Assembly (NCBI RefSeq): GCF_009184545.1
Contig: NZ_QJOW01000005.1
Location: 104,360-168,359 of the forward strand
Length of the DNA stretch: 64,000 nucleotides
Direction: 5' to 3'
From: Halosegnis rubeus
GTDB lineage: Archaea > Halobacteriota > Halobacteria > Halobacteriales > Haloarculaceae
Shown: positions 56,348 through 64,000 of the stretch, one piece after another
Numbering within the stretch: the first letter of the stretch is position 1
Layout of the letters: each line of letters starts with the position of its first letter
Program-made: the position numbers and the translations under genes
Notes under the pieces: model-generated
Databases searched by the model: none
Told to the model about the DNA's origin: nothing
The model's input: only the letters and a program-made list of their open reading frames with translations

Positions 56348-59300
56348 ATGGTTACTACTTCGTCTGAGGATATTGAAGATCTAATCGACCGATACCGTGA
56401 CAAACACGACTGGGAGCGAGACAAAGCTCACGTTCAGAACACTTCTAAGGTAATCCGTCAATTGGTACAGGCCATCGTCGAGACGGGGGCTGTCGACGAG
56501 TACGCTATGCGCACAGTGTACAACCTGTGCCAGAACGATGATGCCCTCCAACCAGAGAACAAGAAGGAACGAATTGACAATCTCGGCATCGATTCCACCG
56601 CGAAGTCCGAAATTAAGGAGCGGATTGATGAAGGGACAGGTATCGTTGGGAAAGGAACATACTCGGTGCCAATTGACGGCTATGAGGAAGAGGCATTTAA
56701 CCTCCTTTCAACCGCGATCAGGTCCGATAATCGTGATGAGATTGACCCCGCGATAGAAGAATTCGCCAACCTCGAAATTGAAGGAATACAAAACGGAATC
56801 ATCTCCCCGATCCTCTACTTCCTCCATCCAACAAAATACCCGATCAGTAACCACCGCTCACGAACGGGTATGCAGAAGTTCTTTGGCTATGAGATGTCCG
56901 GTCGACTCACTTCTTATCTAACTGAGGTCGAGAAATTCCACGAGGTCCGTGCCGACTATCCGTTCAAAAACGACTTTCGACATCTGGATAGCTTCTTCAA
57001 TTGGGTTGGTGAACAGGGCTCGGTCTTAGGTGAGCGATCCACGAAGCCAGTCGCCGAGATGTCTGATGATGCCGACCTCTATTGGGTGAATCAACATAGC
57101 CAACCAGAAATTGAGGAAGAGTACCTCAGAGCCAAGACTGACGGACTTTGGCATCACAATTTGGATAAGTTATCTATCGGTGACATAGTCTTCCATAACT
57201 TCGATAACGAGTTGATCGGCATTTCGACCGTTATCGAGACTGCCGAGACGTACACATCGCGAGGTGAAGAATACTATCGGGTTGAGGTCGATCTACGGTC
57301 GTTTGGAGAACCAGTACCTGTTGACGACGACTTGAAAAAGAGGCTCGGACAGGACCAATATCGGACTGAAAAGTACTACCCCATCGATAAGAACGGTAAC
57401 CTCAATGAAGCCTATCTGGCGAACCTATCCCGATCTGCAGCGGAGTTTCTCCTGAGTCAGGTAGACTCAATTGAGGAGTCCGAAACCCCTGTGGAAACTT
57501 CAGGATCTCCAAGAAGGATCTGGCAAATCACCCCCGCGAGAGGCGGCGAATATTGGGGTACGTGGATGCAACATGGAATTGCGTCCATCGGATACGGACT
57601 CGATCATAAGGTGACGAACGATGTAGCGGACATCGACGATGTCGATGAGCTGTCCGATGGAGAACTCGTCGAAATCGCCGCGGAGGCCGGCGACAACCAT
57701 GGTCGTGGTATGGCATACCGCTTCCAGTACGAAATCGACGAGGGCGATGTGATAATCGCCAAACAGGGACGTACCTCAGAGTCCGATATCATCTATGGGA
57801 TCGGTATCGTTACGGCTGCACACCGTGAGAAGAGCTATCCTGAAATTAATCATTCAGACGTCGTCAGCGTTGACTGGAAGGTGACTTTTGGGGAAAGTGG
57901 AGTGGACATTGATGTTGGCAGTGATTCCGATTCGATCAAGACGTACACACTAGATACTCTTGAACCAGAGTACTACCGCGACCTCACGTCAGAACTCGCC
58001 GACAAAGGAGATGTAGATCGCGACGAACTCCTTGCTCTCGTCTTTGATGAGTCATCTCAGGACGATGACGAGGGTGATACGACGGACGAAGGCACGAACC
58101 ATTACTGGATTTCGGCGAATCCCTCAATTTGGAAAGTCGAAAGCATCGATGACGGTGGAGAAGTTTTCTATACGGCGTATAACCGAAAGGGGAACAAACG
58201 TCGAATCTTTGGAGCGTTCGAGGAGGCGTCTCCTGGTGACAAGGTACTGTTCTATGAGTCCCAGCCCGTCCAGGCCATCGTGGCAGAAGGAACAATCCGG
58301 GAAGGACTCCACGAAGATGAACACGAAGAGTACGATGAACCGGTTGACGGAATCACTATTGAGTACAGCCGGGCTATGGAAACAATTTCGTGGGATCAGA
58401 TTACCGCAGTCCCGGATCTGGAAGATGCCTCTCCAATCAGAAATCGCGCACAAGGAAGCCTCTTCCCGCTTACCGAAGACGAGTTCGAAACCATCCTCGC
58501 ACTAGAGGATCCGATTGAAGACGGTGTCTCACAGGACGCCATTAATCAACTCAAAACAAAACTCACCTCTCCGGAGGTCGATGTCTCGATTCCCAACAGT
58601 CTCTACTTCGATGATGCTGACCGACTCCGGCGGGAAATCGAAGCTTCACTCCGGTCTGGAAAGCATCTCATCTTCACCGGACCACCGGGCACCGGGAAGA
58701 CAAAACTAGCAAAGGCAATCTGTGAATCCGCTACGACCCACGAGCAAGTCGACGATTACAGGTTCACGACTGCGACCTCTGAATGGACTGCGTTTGATAC
58801 GATTGGTGGATATGTTCCTTCTACGGGCGACGGTGGACAGGAACTCCTGTTCGAACCCCGGCTTTTCCTCAAGTGTTTCCGGCAAGACCGAGTCGTCAAC
58901 GAGTGGCTCATCATCGACGAAATCAATCGATCAGACATCGACAAAGCCTTCGGACAGCTCTTTTCCGTTCTGTCTGGCGATTCAACCGAACTCCCATACG
59001 AACGCGATCGAACCGTCGAACTTCGCTCACTTTCCAATTCAACAACTGACGAAGAGCTCGCTGACATTATTGGGAACCCAGACGCCTTCCCGGTTACCCC
59101 TTCGTGGCGGCTACTTGCCACAATGAACACGTACGACAAAACCTCGCTGTACGAAATGTCGTACGCATTTATGCGCCGTTTCAACTTCGTCCACGTCGGC
59201 GTTCCACCGCTCACCACCGATGACGAGGTCCGAACCTCACTCCTCGATCCAGACGGGACTGACAATTACGCGACTGCGTGGCTCGCCGATGATGAGTCTC

Positions 59301-59647
59301 TCCGACCAATTCTCGCAGACGTGTACCCTGTCGTAGCAGTTCTGTGGCAACGTATCAATGAACATCGCGTCATCGGTCCCTCTATCGTGTACGATATCAT
59401 CCGGTATCTCGGCTCATACGATGACGCCGGCGGATCACGGAAAGACGCGCTCACGTCCGCTGTCGTTTCCCTCGTCTACCCGCAATTGGAGGGTATGAGA
59501 CCAGAACAGCAGAAACAATTGATTCGGTCACTCACCGATCAGAACGTCGCTACCGAAAACGGACCTGTAACACTTGATCTTGACAAGTCGTTACTCCAGC
59601 AAAAAGCGGCTGACTTCTTCGGTATCACGTTCGACGATGACGCGTAG
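56348..59647 (+). CDS. McrB-like AAA+ motor with multiple EVE-type reader domains
   Basis: A 1099-residue protein. The N-terminal 225 residues are helical (with NGIISPILYFLHPTKYPISNHR). Three reader-like domains follow: about 232-310 (DLYWVNQHS ... DIVFHNFD), 392-540 (RRIWQITPARGGEYWGTW ... VIIAKQG) and 590-690 (NHYWISANPSIWKV ... GDKVLFYES). The last is a clear EVE domain, which recognises modified bases. The motor has Walker A GPPGTGKT near residue 777, Walker B LIIDEINRSD near 852 and the McrB hallmark MNTYD near 925. It should translocate on DNA with the nuclease encoded next, restricting modified foreign DNA. Confidence 0.85.
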   Translation: MVTTSSEDIEDLIDRYRDKHDWERDKAHVQNTSKVIRQLVQAIVETGAVDEYAMRTVYNLCQNDDALQPENKKERIDNLGIDSTAKSEIKERIDEGTGIVGKGTYSVPIDGYEEEAFNLLSTAIRSDNRDEIDPAIEEFANLEIEGIQNGIISPILYFLHPTKYPISNHRSRTGMQKFFGYEMSGRLTSYLTEVEKFHEVRADYPFKNDFRHLDSFFNWVGEQGSVLGERSTKPVAEMSDDADLYWVNQHSQPEIEEEYLRAKTDGLWHHNLDKLSIGDIVFHNFDNELIGISTVIETAETYTSRGEEYYRVEVDLRSFGEPVPVDDDLKKRLGQDQYRTEKYYPIDKNGNLNEAYLANLSRSAAEFLLSQVDSIEESETPVETSGSPRRIWQITPARGGEYWGTWMQHGIASIGYGLDHKVTNDVADIDDVDELSDGELVEIAAEAGDNHGRGMAYRFQYEIDEGDVIIAKQGRTSESDIIYGIGIVTAAHREKSYPEINHSDVVSVDWKVTFGESGVDIDVGSDSDSIKTYTLDTLEPEYYRDLTSELADKGDVDRDELLALVFDESSQDDDEGDTTDEGTNHYWISANPSIWKVESIDDGGEVFYTAYNRKGNKRRIFGAFEEASPGDKVLFYESQPVQAIVAEGTIREGLHEDEHEEYDEPVDGITIEYSRAMETISWDQITAVPDLEDASPIRNRAQGSLFPLTEDEFETILALEDPIEDGVSQDAINQLKTKLTSPEVDVSIPNSLYFDDADRLRREIEASLRSGKHLIFTGPPGTGKTKLAKAICESATTHEQVDDYRFTTATSEWTAFDTIGGYVPSTGDGGQELLFEPRLFLKCFRQDRVVNEWLIIDEINRSDIDKAFGQLFSVLSGDSTELPYERDRTVELRSLSNSTTDEELADIIGNPDAFPVTPSWRLLATMNTYDKTSLYEMSYAFMRRFNFVHVGVPPLTTDDEVRTSLLDPDGTDNYATAWLADDESLRPILADVYPVVAVLWQRINEHRVIGPSIVYDIIRYLGSYDDAGGSRKDALTSAVVSLVYPQLEGMRPEQQKQLIRSLTDQNVATENGPVTLDLDKSLLQQKAADFFGITFDDDA

Positions 59648-60989
59648 TATCGCCGTAGAGGAACTCGTTAACGCCACCAGCGAAGAGCTGGGTACGTACT
59701 TGCGAAGCGGCGCGCTGAACACAAACGCACTCACGCGCTCACTCGATTACGAAGGCCTCGATATTGAGGACTGGGAGCGTATCAAACGCATCCATTTCTG
59801 TCTCGCTGACGACGTCCACGACTTCATCAGCGCCCTTCCTGACCGCGTTCGACGAATTAAGACCGAACATCAACGTGAAAACATCCATACGCAGGGGGAA
59901 GTCCGTGGGTCGATCAACTGGAGTGCCACACTTCGCGCCCGCTCCGAATCCGGCTACGCAGATCGTAGCCGCTTCGTCTGCAACACTCCCTACACAGAAT
60001 ACGATATCGCAGAAAACCGCGTCTTAAAACGCCTTCTGTGGCAAATCCACCGCACAGTTACAGACGAACTCCAGAGCGTCGAGTACGATTGGCGGCAGGA
60101 ATTCTGGACCGATGACAAGCTCACCAGCTTCGACCGGCTGTACAAACAGAATGTCCACCTGAGCCGCATCAAAGAGGGGCCGGCAATCTCCGTTTCCGGA
60201 CAGGACATGACCACAGCTCGCCAGTCACGCCTCCCGCTCTACACCGAAGCCTACGACCTCTACGATATGTTCCAACGTCTTCAAGCCGACACGCTCGACG
60301 CGGATATCACCGAACTTCTGGCAGACACACTCGTCGTCCCGTCAGACACGCCAACTCTCTTCGAACTTTTCTGCTGTTTCCGCCTTATCCGAACACTCAC
60401 CCGGTTTACTCCCGGCTTCGTCCTCAAACCAATTGACGGAGAAAGCGACGCACTCGCGCACCTCGAATCGGACGATACCCGCATCGAAATCCACCACGAC
60501 AGTACCGGCAGCCTCAGCTTCCACGAACCACTCGATACAACACACCGTCCAGCACACGCACAGTACGCACGTTACAACGACGCCATCATCGACTATAGTG
60601 ATACTCTCGAATCGCTCTCAGGTGACTCACACGACCCGGTCCTATACAGTGGTCGTCCCGACATCATCATCGAAATCTACGACACTTCATCCGACGAAAG
60701 ACTCGACTCCGTGGTCCTCGGTGAAATCAAATACTCCAACGCGACTCAGACCTTCAAACAAGGTCTCCAAGAGCTCCTCACCTACCGGCGATTCGCCAAC
60801 AACAATGGGTACCTCATTGACAATCCAGACATCACCCTTACTAGCCTTCTCATCACCAACGGAGTAACTACACCAGGTACGAGCGACGAAGTCACCCATC
60901 TCAACGGAACAGACCTATTCGACACCAGAATACAGCAACACCTTAATTGGATTTCTTCCTCCCTTAGAGCCCCCATCGTTCCAACCTGA
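59637..60989 (+). CDS. McrC-like PD-(D/E)XK nuclease partner
   Basis: A 450-residue protein whose ATG overlaps the McrB-like gene by 11 bases. The first 330 residues are helical and unassigned, with RARSESGYADRSRFVCNTPYTEYDIAENRVLKRLL typical of McrC/DUF2357-type partners (split here by position, about residues 100-135). The nuclease core is near residues 338-370: SGRPDIIIEIYD, then VVLGEIKYSN (D...ExK). The pair therefore forms a two-gene McrBC-type restriction system. Lower GC and AT-ending codons match the motor gene. Confidence 0.75.
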   Translation: MTRSIAVEELVNATSEELGTYLRSGALNTNALTRSLDYEGLDIEDWERIKRIHFCLADDVHDFISALPDRVRRIKTEHQRENIHTQGEVRGSINWSATLRARSESGYADRSRFVCNTPYTEYDIAENRVLKRLLWQIHRTVTDELQSVEYDWRQEFWTDDKLTSFDRLYKQNVHLSRIKEGPAISVSGQDMTTARQSRLPLYTEAYDLYDMFQRLQADTLDADITELLADTLVVPSDTPTLFELFCCFRLIRTLTRFTPGFVLKPIDGESDALAHLESDDTRIEIHHDSTGSLSFHEPLDTTHRPAHAQYARYNDAIIDYSDTLESLSGDSHDPVLYSGRPDIIIEIYDTSSDERLDSVVLGEIKYSNATQTFKQGLQELLTYRRFANNNGYLIDNPDITLTSLLITNGVTTPGTSDEVTHLNGTDLFDTRIQQHLNWISSSLRAPIVPT

Positions 60990-60997
60990 GTATACGA

Positions 60998-62311
60998 TCA
61001 CAGCTTGTGCCGCTTGGTATCGATAGAGTCTACGGATACTGTTAGTTCTGTCACGAACGCGTCGTGGTCCCGGTACGGTTCGCTAATCCGCATCGCTGGT
61101 CCTGTATAGAGTACAGGCGTTCCATCACTTGCCTCGAACGAATACCCATTCTCGAAATCCCGATTCTTCGGACGGTGCTCATCGCCGATCAGTACGCAGT
61201 CAAACGAGACGCGTGACTGCGCGAGTAGCCGATCTAAATCAACATCAGCGTCGTACCGTCGGTACGGGGTCAACCCGTCGTGAAGACACAGTACGTTCGG
61301 ACCGGAAGACGCTGTACCGAACGCGATATCAGACGGTTCCCACTCTCGCGAATGGAACTTCCCGACGTCGTCGATTCCCACGTTTCCTGCGGAGATACCG
61401 TACGCATCGAGTGGTTCGCTAGCGACCGATGTTGGGCTGGTCGATAACTCCGTAAGATGTCCTTTCGTCACCTGTGTTTTGAGCCACGAGATCCCGTCAA
61501 CTGAATCCGGGTGCTGCGGGTTCGCCGAGTCATGATCGTGAGACCCGATAATACAGTATACTGGAATGTCACGTGATGACAATCCTGATAAAATCCCACT
61601 GGCAAACTCAAGAGTTTCTTTGTCCACCTCGTGATCTAAAATATCTCCTGTGTGAATAATCGCGTCAACACCTCGCTCAATCGCAACCCGCGTCACTCGG
61701 CTGAGTGTCTCCTCACTCGAAATATCCTGACCCCACGACACGGTACTTCCCCGTCCAGTTTTCTCTCGATTCTCGTATCCGAGGTGCGTATCACTCGCAA
61801 ACAGCACCGTCGTCTCAGACTCCGTCATTCCACGTCCAACATTCTCTCGTGCTCGGTGGACCCGCTCAGGGTCAAGCAAGAGATGGACTCCGTCACCTGG
61901 TCGATCAGCCGCGGGTTCAGCTGGGAATTCAGCCAGCAGCGAGATTGCCCAATCAACGCCTTCTGATGAGACATTTACAGGAAGCACTTCTCTCGATTCA
62001 GGTGTAACCGGTAATTTCGCCCCTGCCGGCACATACCGACGATCCGATTCACGTGGGTCCGCCACCGCGATCGCCGAAAACTCCGTCACCCGATCCCCGT
62101 TTCCGTGTCGCCGCGCGTAGTCCTTCCGCTTCCCCAAATTTCGTTCCTTCTGCTGAGCCCCGTAACACGACGCCTCATTAGCCAGCAATTCATCATCGTA
62201 CAACACAGACCGCAAAGCCAACTTCCACTCCGAATCCGCTTCAGAAGGGACCGACCCATATAGAACAGAGAGAGAATCATAAAGCTCAGTTAACTCATTT
62301 CCAGAACCCAT
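60998..62311 (-). CDS. Mre11-like metallophosphoesterase with extra N-terminal domain
   Basis: A 437-residue protein. From about residue 165 it follows the phosphoesterase order: LFASDTHLGYENR, IIHTGDILDHE, IGSHDHDSA (the usual GNHD has Ser for Asn), CLHDGLTP, and a last motif reading GDEHRPKN instead of GHxH. The first 160 residues are a distinct basic/acidic domain of unknown fold (KRKDYARRHGNG). Altered metal ligands may change activity. It lies between the McrBC-type pair and the BREX genes, sharing the divergent promoter with brxE. An accessory nuclease of the defence island is the likely role. Confidence 0.7.
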   Translation of the reverse strand: MGSGNELTELYDSLSVLYGSVPSEADSEWKLALRSVLYDDELLANEASCYGAQQKERNLGKRKDYARRHGNGDRVTEFSAIAVADPRESDRRYVPAGAKLPVTPESREVLPVNVSSEGVDWAISLLAEFPAEPAADRPGDGVHLLLDPERVHRARENVGRGMTESETTVLFASDTHLGYENREKTGRGSTVSWGQDISSEETLSRVTRVAIERGVDAIIHTGDILDHEVDKETLEFASGILSGLSSRDIPVYCIIGSHDHDSANPQHPDSVDGISWLKTQVTKGHLTELSTSPTSVASEPLDAYGISAGNVGIDDVGKFHSREWEPSDIAFGTASSGPNVLCLHDGLTPYRRYDADVDLDRLLAQSRVSFDCVLIGDEHRPKNRDFENGYSFEASDGTPVLYTGPAMRISEPYRDHDAFVTELTVSVDSIDTKRHKL

Positions 62312-62431
62312 CGTATACACTATCCAACCTCTGTCAGGCGATATTAAACCCGCGATGTGGTGAACGCACAGTTTGGCCTTCAGAAAACGGGAGGCGTTGG
62401 TTCTAAGCCACCACCTCTTGTGGATGTAAAT
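62312..62431. promoter_or_regulatory. Divergent promoter between the phosphoesterase and brxE genes
   Basis: GATATTAAAC at 62339-62348 reads as TTTAATATC on the minus strand, about 30 bases before the phosphoesterase ATG at 62311, so it is a good TATA box for that gene. No equally clear box is seen for brxE; the AT-rich GTAAATATG overlaps its start. Confidence 0.5.
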
Positions 62432-63082
62432 ATGACCTCAACTGATCTCGCCGAAGCGTTCGTCTCGACTAAGGAAGCCCTCAGCGATGCGGGTATTGAT
62501 GACGAGTTTTTTCTTGATCTGATTGCCTCCCGTCTGCTGATTGAGCGCGTGGGCGAGTCCAACAACCAAGGCTGGTGGGACTCACGAGTCCTGTCTGAGA
62601 CTGGCCGGGCACGACTTGAGGAAGTAACACCAAAAACGCAACTCAAATCTCGAATCACCCTCGCATCGAAGGTCGGTCGAAAAGCAGAATCAGACCACCT
62701 TCCAGCAGATACCATCTCTCTGTTCACGTTTGGTCCACAAGTGGAATCTCGTATCTCTGCAGCCATCGAAGACATCGAAGCTTCGGATGATCAGCCCCTG
62801 AAGGCCCTTGAGAACGTCTCTGTTCAATCGTTGAGTGAAGGCTGGACAGACCGAATCATCGATCAAACGGGCTCAAATATCACTGCATCATCTACCACGT
62901 TCACTGACCCAGGAACCGGTGATTCATACCCTATCGAGGAAGATGGATACACACAGTCGGAAATCGAACCAGAAAAATGGCGGCTGCTGGTCACCCTTCT
63001 GCAAGGGTATGGACAAAATACCGACCGGCTCTGCGTACCGTACTTCCCCCTCAAGTCAGAGCTTAAATCTGAAAGCGCGTGA
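62432..63082 (+). CDS. brxE: BrxE-like BREX protein
   Basis: A 216-residue protein. Near the N-terminus it has FLDLIASRLLIERVGE, then GWWDSRVLSETGRARLEEVTPKTQLKSRITLAS (split here by position, residues 50-85) and TISLFTFGPQVESRISAAI, the conserved course of BrxE proteins. BrxE accompanies BrxA and BrxB in a subset of BREX phage-defence systems. The ATG at 62432 is used; an in-frame GTG at 62357 would add 25 residues of poor coding quality. The next gene follows after 9 bases. Confidence 0.75.
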   Translation: MTSTDLAEAFVSTKEALSDAGIDDEFFLDLIASRLLIERVGESNNQGWWDSRVLSETGRARLEEVTPKTQLKSRITLASKVGRKAESDHLPADTISLFTFGPQVESRISAAIEDIEASDDQPLKALENVSVQSLSEGWTDRIIDQTGSNITASSTTFTDPGTGDSYPIEEDGYTQSEIEPEKWRLLVTLLQGYGQNTDRLCVPYFPLKSELKSESA

Positions 63083-63091
63083 GATATCCAT

Positions 63092-63904
63092 ATGAGTAAC
63101 GAGCATATCGAGCCGATGGATGACGAGGAAACAGAAGCAGCGGAGAGTCTCGACCCGAAGATCGCACATCACAGTACGTATATCGACGAGACAAAACGAA
63201 TCCTTCGCACGTACGTCGAATGCGAATCGTACGAAGACCTGGAGCGACAGGTCGTCGAAGAGAACATCCTGAACAAGGACACGGACGAGTATCGAACGAA
63301 CATCCTCCGCGAAGTATCACGCCGCCACATCCCCGATAAGAGGGAGTACACAGAGACGCCACTGATGAAGATCATGTCGGCCGATGTCCGGAGCGACGTA
63401 ACCGACTGGTGTCTCTACTACGAATTTGCACAGGACCCGTTCATTCGCCTCGTCACTCTTGATTTCCTGTACCCTGAATTCGAACGCGGAACCCTTTCCG
63501 TTCAAGCTACGGACATCGTCACGTTCCTCGACTCGATTCAGGAGGACTACGCTGACCTACGTGACCGGTCCGAATCGACTATTAACGAAGCCGCTACCAA
63601 ATACCTCACTGCACTCCGAAACTACGGGCTCTTAGAAGGCACCCAACGCAAAGAATTCGCCGTCACTTACGTCCCTGATGAGACAGTTGCGTACGTCGTC
63701 TATCGGCTCTTCCAGAAGGGAGCGAAGTCCGCATCAGACGTTATCGAACACGACGACTGGAAGTTATTCCTGATGAATGACTCAGAAGTCCAGCGCCGAA
63801 TCCGCGATATCTCACCTCAGTACGTGAGCTACGAGAAGCGCGGTTCGACAGAACGACTGATTACAAACCACGACAGCATAGAGGACCTAATAGATGCTTT
63901 CTGA
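63092..63904 (+). CDS. brxA: BrxA (DUF1819) BREX protein
   Basis: A 270-residue protein with the BrxA order: ETKRILRTYVE, ILREVSRRHIP, then FAQDPFIRLVTLDFLYPEFERG, ATDIVTFLDSI and a late LLEGTQRKEFAVTYV. BrxA is a small DNA-binding core protein of BREX. It sits between brxE and brxB and overlaps brxB by 11 bases, the usual tight coupling. Confidence 0.8.
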   Translation: MSNEHIEPMDDEETEAAESLDPKIAHHSTYIDETKRILRTYVECESYEDLERQVVEENILNKDTDEYRTNILREVSRRHIPDKREYTETPLMKIMSADVRSDVTDWCLYYEFAQDPFIRLVTLDFLYPEFERGTLSVQATDIVTFLDSIQEDYADLRDRSESTINEAATKYLTALRNYGLLEGTQRKEFAVTYVPDETVAYVVYRLFQKGAKSASDVIEHDDWKLFLMNDSEVQRRIRDISPQYVSYEKRGSTERLITNHDSIEDLIDAF

Positions 63905-64000
63905 TTTTCAAGCCCGGCTCGAAGAAGTCGAGAGACTCGTCCGAGATGATAGAGATGAAGTTGGCAAGCGAGCTGGGGTCCCGTTCATTGTCTTCACCTA
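63894..64000 (+). CDS. brxB: BrxB (DUF1788) BREX protein, 5' end only
   Basis: The ATG at 63894 lies inside the end of brxA. The visible 35 residues (MLSDFQARLEEVERLV, ending VPFIVFTY) match the start of BrxB, in which an amphipathic helix is followed by a PFFIFDY-like strand. The gene continues past the right edge. The remaining BREX genes (brxC/pglY, pglX, pglZ) are expected beyond it. Confidence 0.65.
   Translation, partial: MLSDFQARLEEVERLVRDDRDEVGKRAGVPFIVFT

Noticed and set aside
1..64000. tRNA, rRNA or complete transposase genes
   Set aside because: None was seen on either strand by eye; a covariance-model or profile search would be needed to exclude diverged copies.

Overview
The window reads as a stretch of a large haloarchaeal plasmid or megaplasmid. 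Proteins are very acidic, most genes have high GC with a strong third-position bias, the twin-arginine lipoprotein signal is haloarchaeal in style, and the gene set is archaeal: TFIIB, two Orc1/Cdc6 initiators, a PolB, and many small zinc-ribbon proteins of the kind haloarchaeal plasmids carry. No rRNA, tRNA, CRISPR array or complete insertion sequence was seen.

Layout. (1) 1-12.5 kb: a + strand conjugation-type operon with tightly coupled genes: secreted and lipoprotein components, a polytopic VirB6/TrbL-like protein, a small membrane protein, a VirB4-like ATPase, a very large HerA/TraG-like ATPase, and a probable primase. (2) 12.5-24.7 kb: a lower-GC gene of unknown function, an intergenic region with iteron-like repeats, small zinc-binding proteins, a GC-rich non-coding region full of strong inverted repeats ahead of an OB-fold (RPA-like) gene, a lower-GC Schlafen/AlbA gene pair, a TFB, a TFB fragment and a possible toxin/regulator pair. 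(3) 24.7-46.7 kb: mostly short + strand cassettes. They include a zinc/cadmium-type P1B ATPase with an HTH_10 regulator, an HNH protein with homing-endonuclease-type repeats, an Mrr-like nuclease, a Mom-like acyltransferase, a TGT/DUF6610-like protein, an ArdC-like antirestriction protein, a SWIM-finger protein, mercuric reductase with an HxlR regulator, and a nucleotidyltransferase/winged-helix toxin-antitoxin-like pair. (4) 46.7-55.9 kb: the replication module. An Orc1/Cdc6 gene is flanked by nine ORB-like boxes and an AT-rich segment, followed by a PolB / small protein / RecA-like operon, a phosphoesterase-RNase H fusion, a SRAP protein and a second Orc1/Cdc6. (5) 56.3-64 kb: a lower-GC defence island with an EVE-domain McrB-like ATPase, a McrC-like nuclease, an Mre11-like phosphoesterase, and the start of a BREX operon (brxE, brxA, brxB), which runs off the right edge.

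The most striking signals lie between the genes. First, at least fourteen + strand genes (15 kb and 24.7-43.7 kb) are preceded by the same leader element: a GTTTTT-like box, then a GC-rich hairpin whose arms vary with compensating changes while the purine-rich loop (roughly GAGAGGGGTGC) is kept. Second, seven intergenic regions carry a dyad with fixed arms (TTAACCAACA / TGTTGGTTAA), fixed overall length (41-42 bp) and an unconserved spacer. The first pattern looks like a structured RNA leader and the second like a DNA operator. At three loci the two are stacked. Together they suggest a plasmid-wide regulon linking replication, antirestriction, DNA modification and cargo genes.
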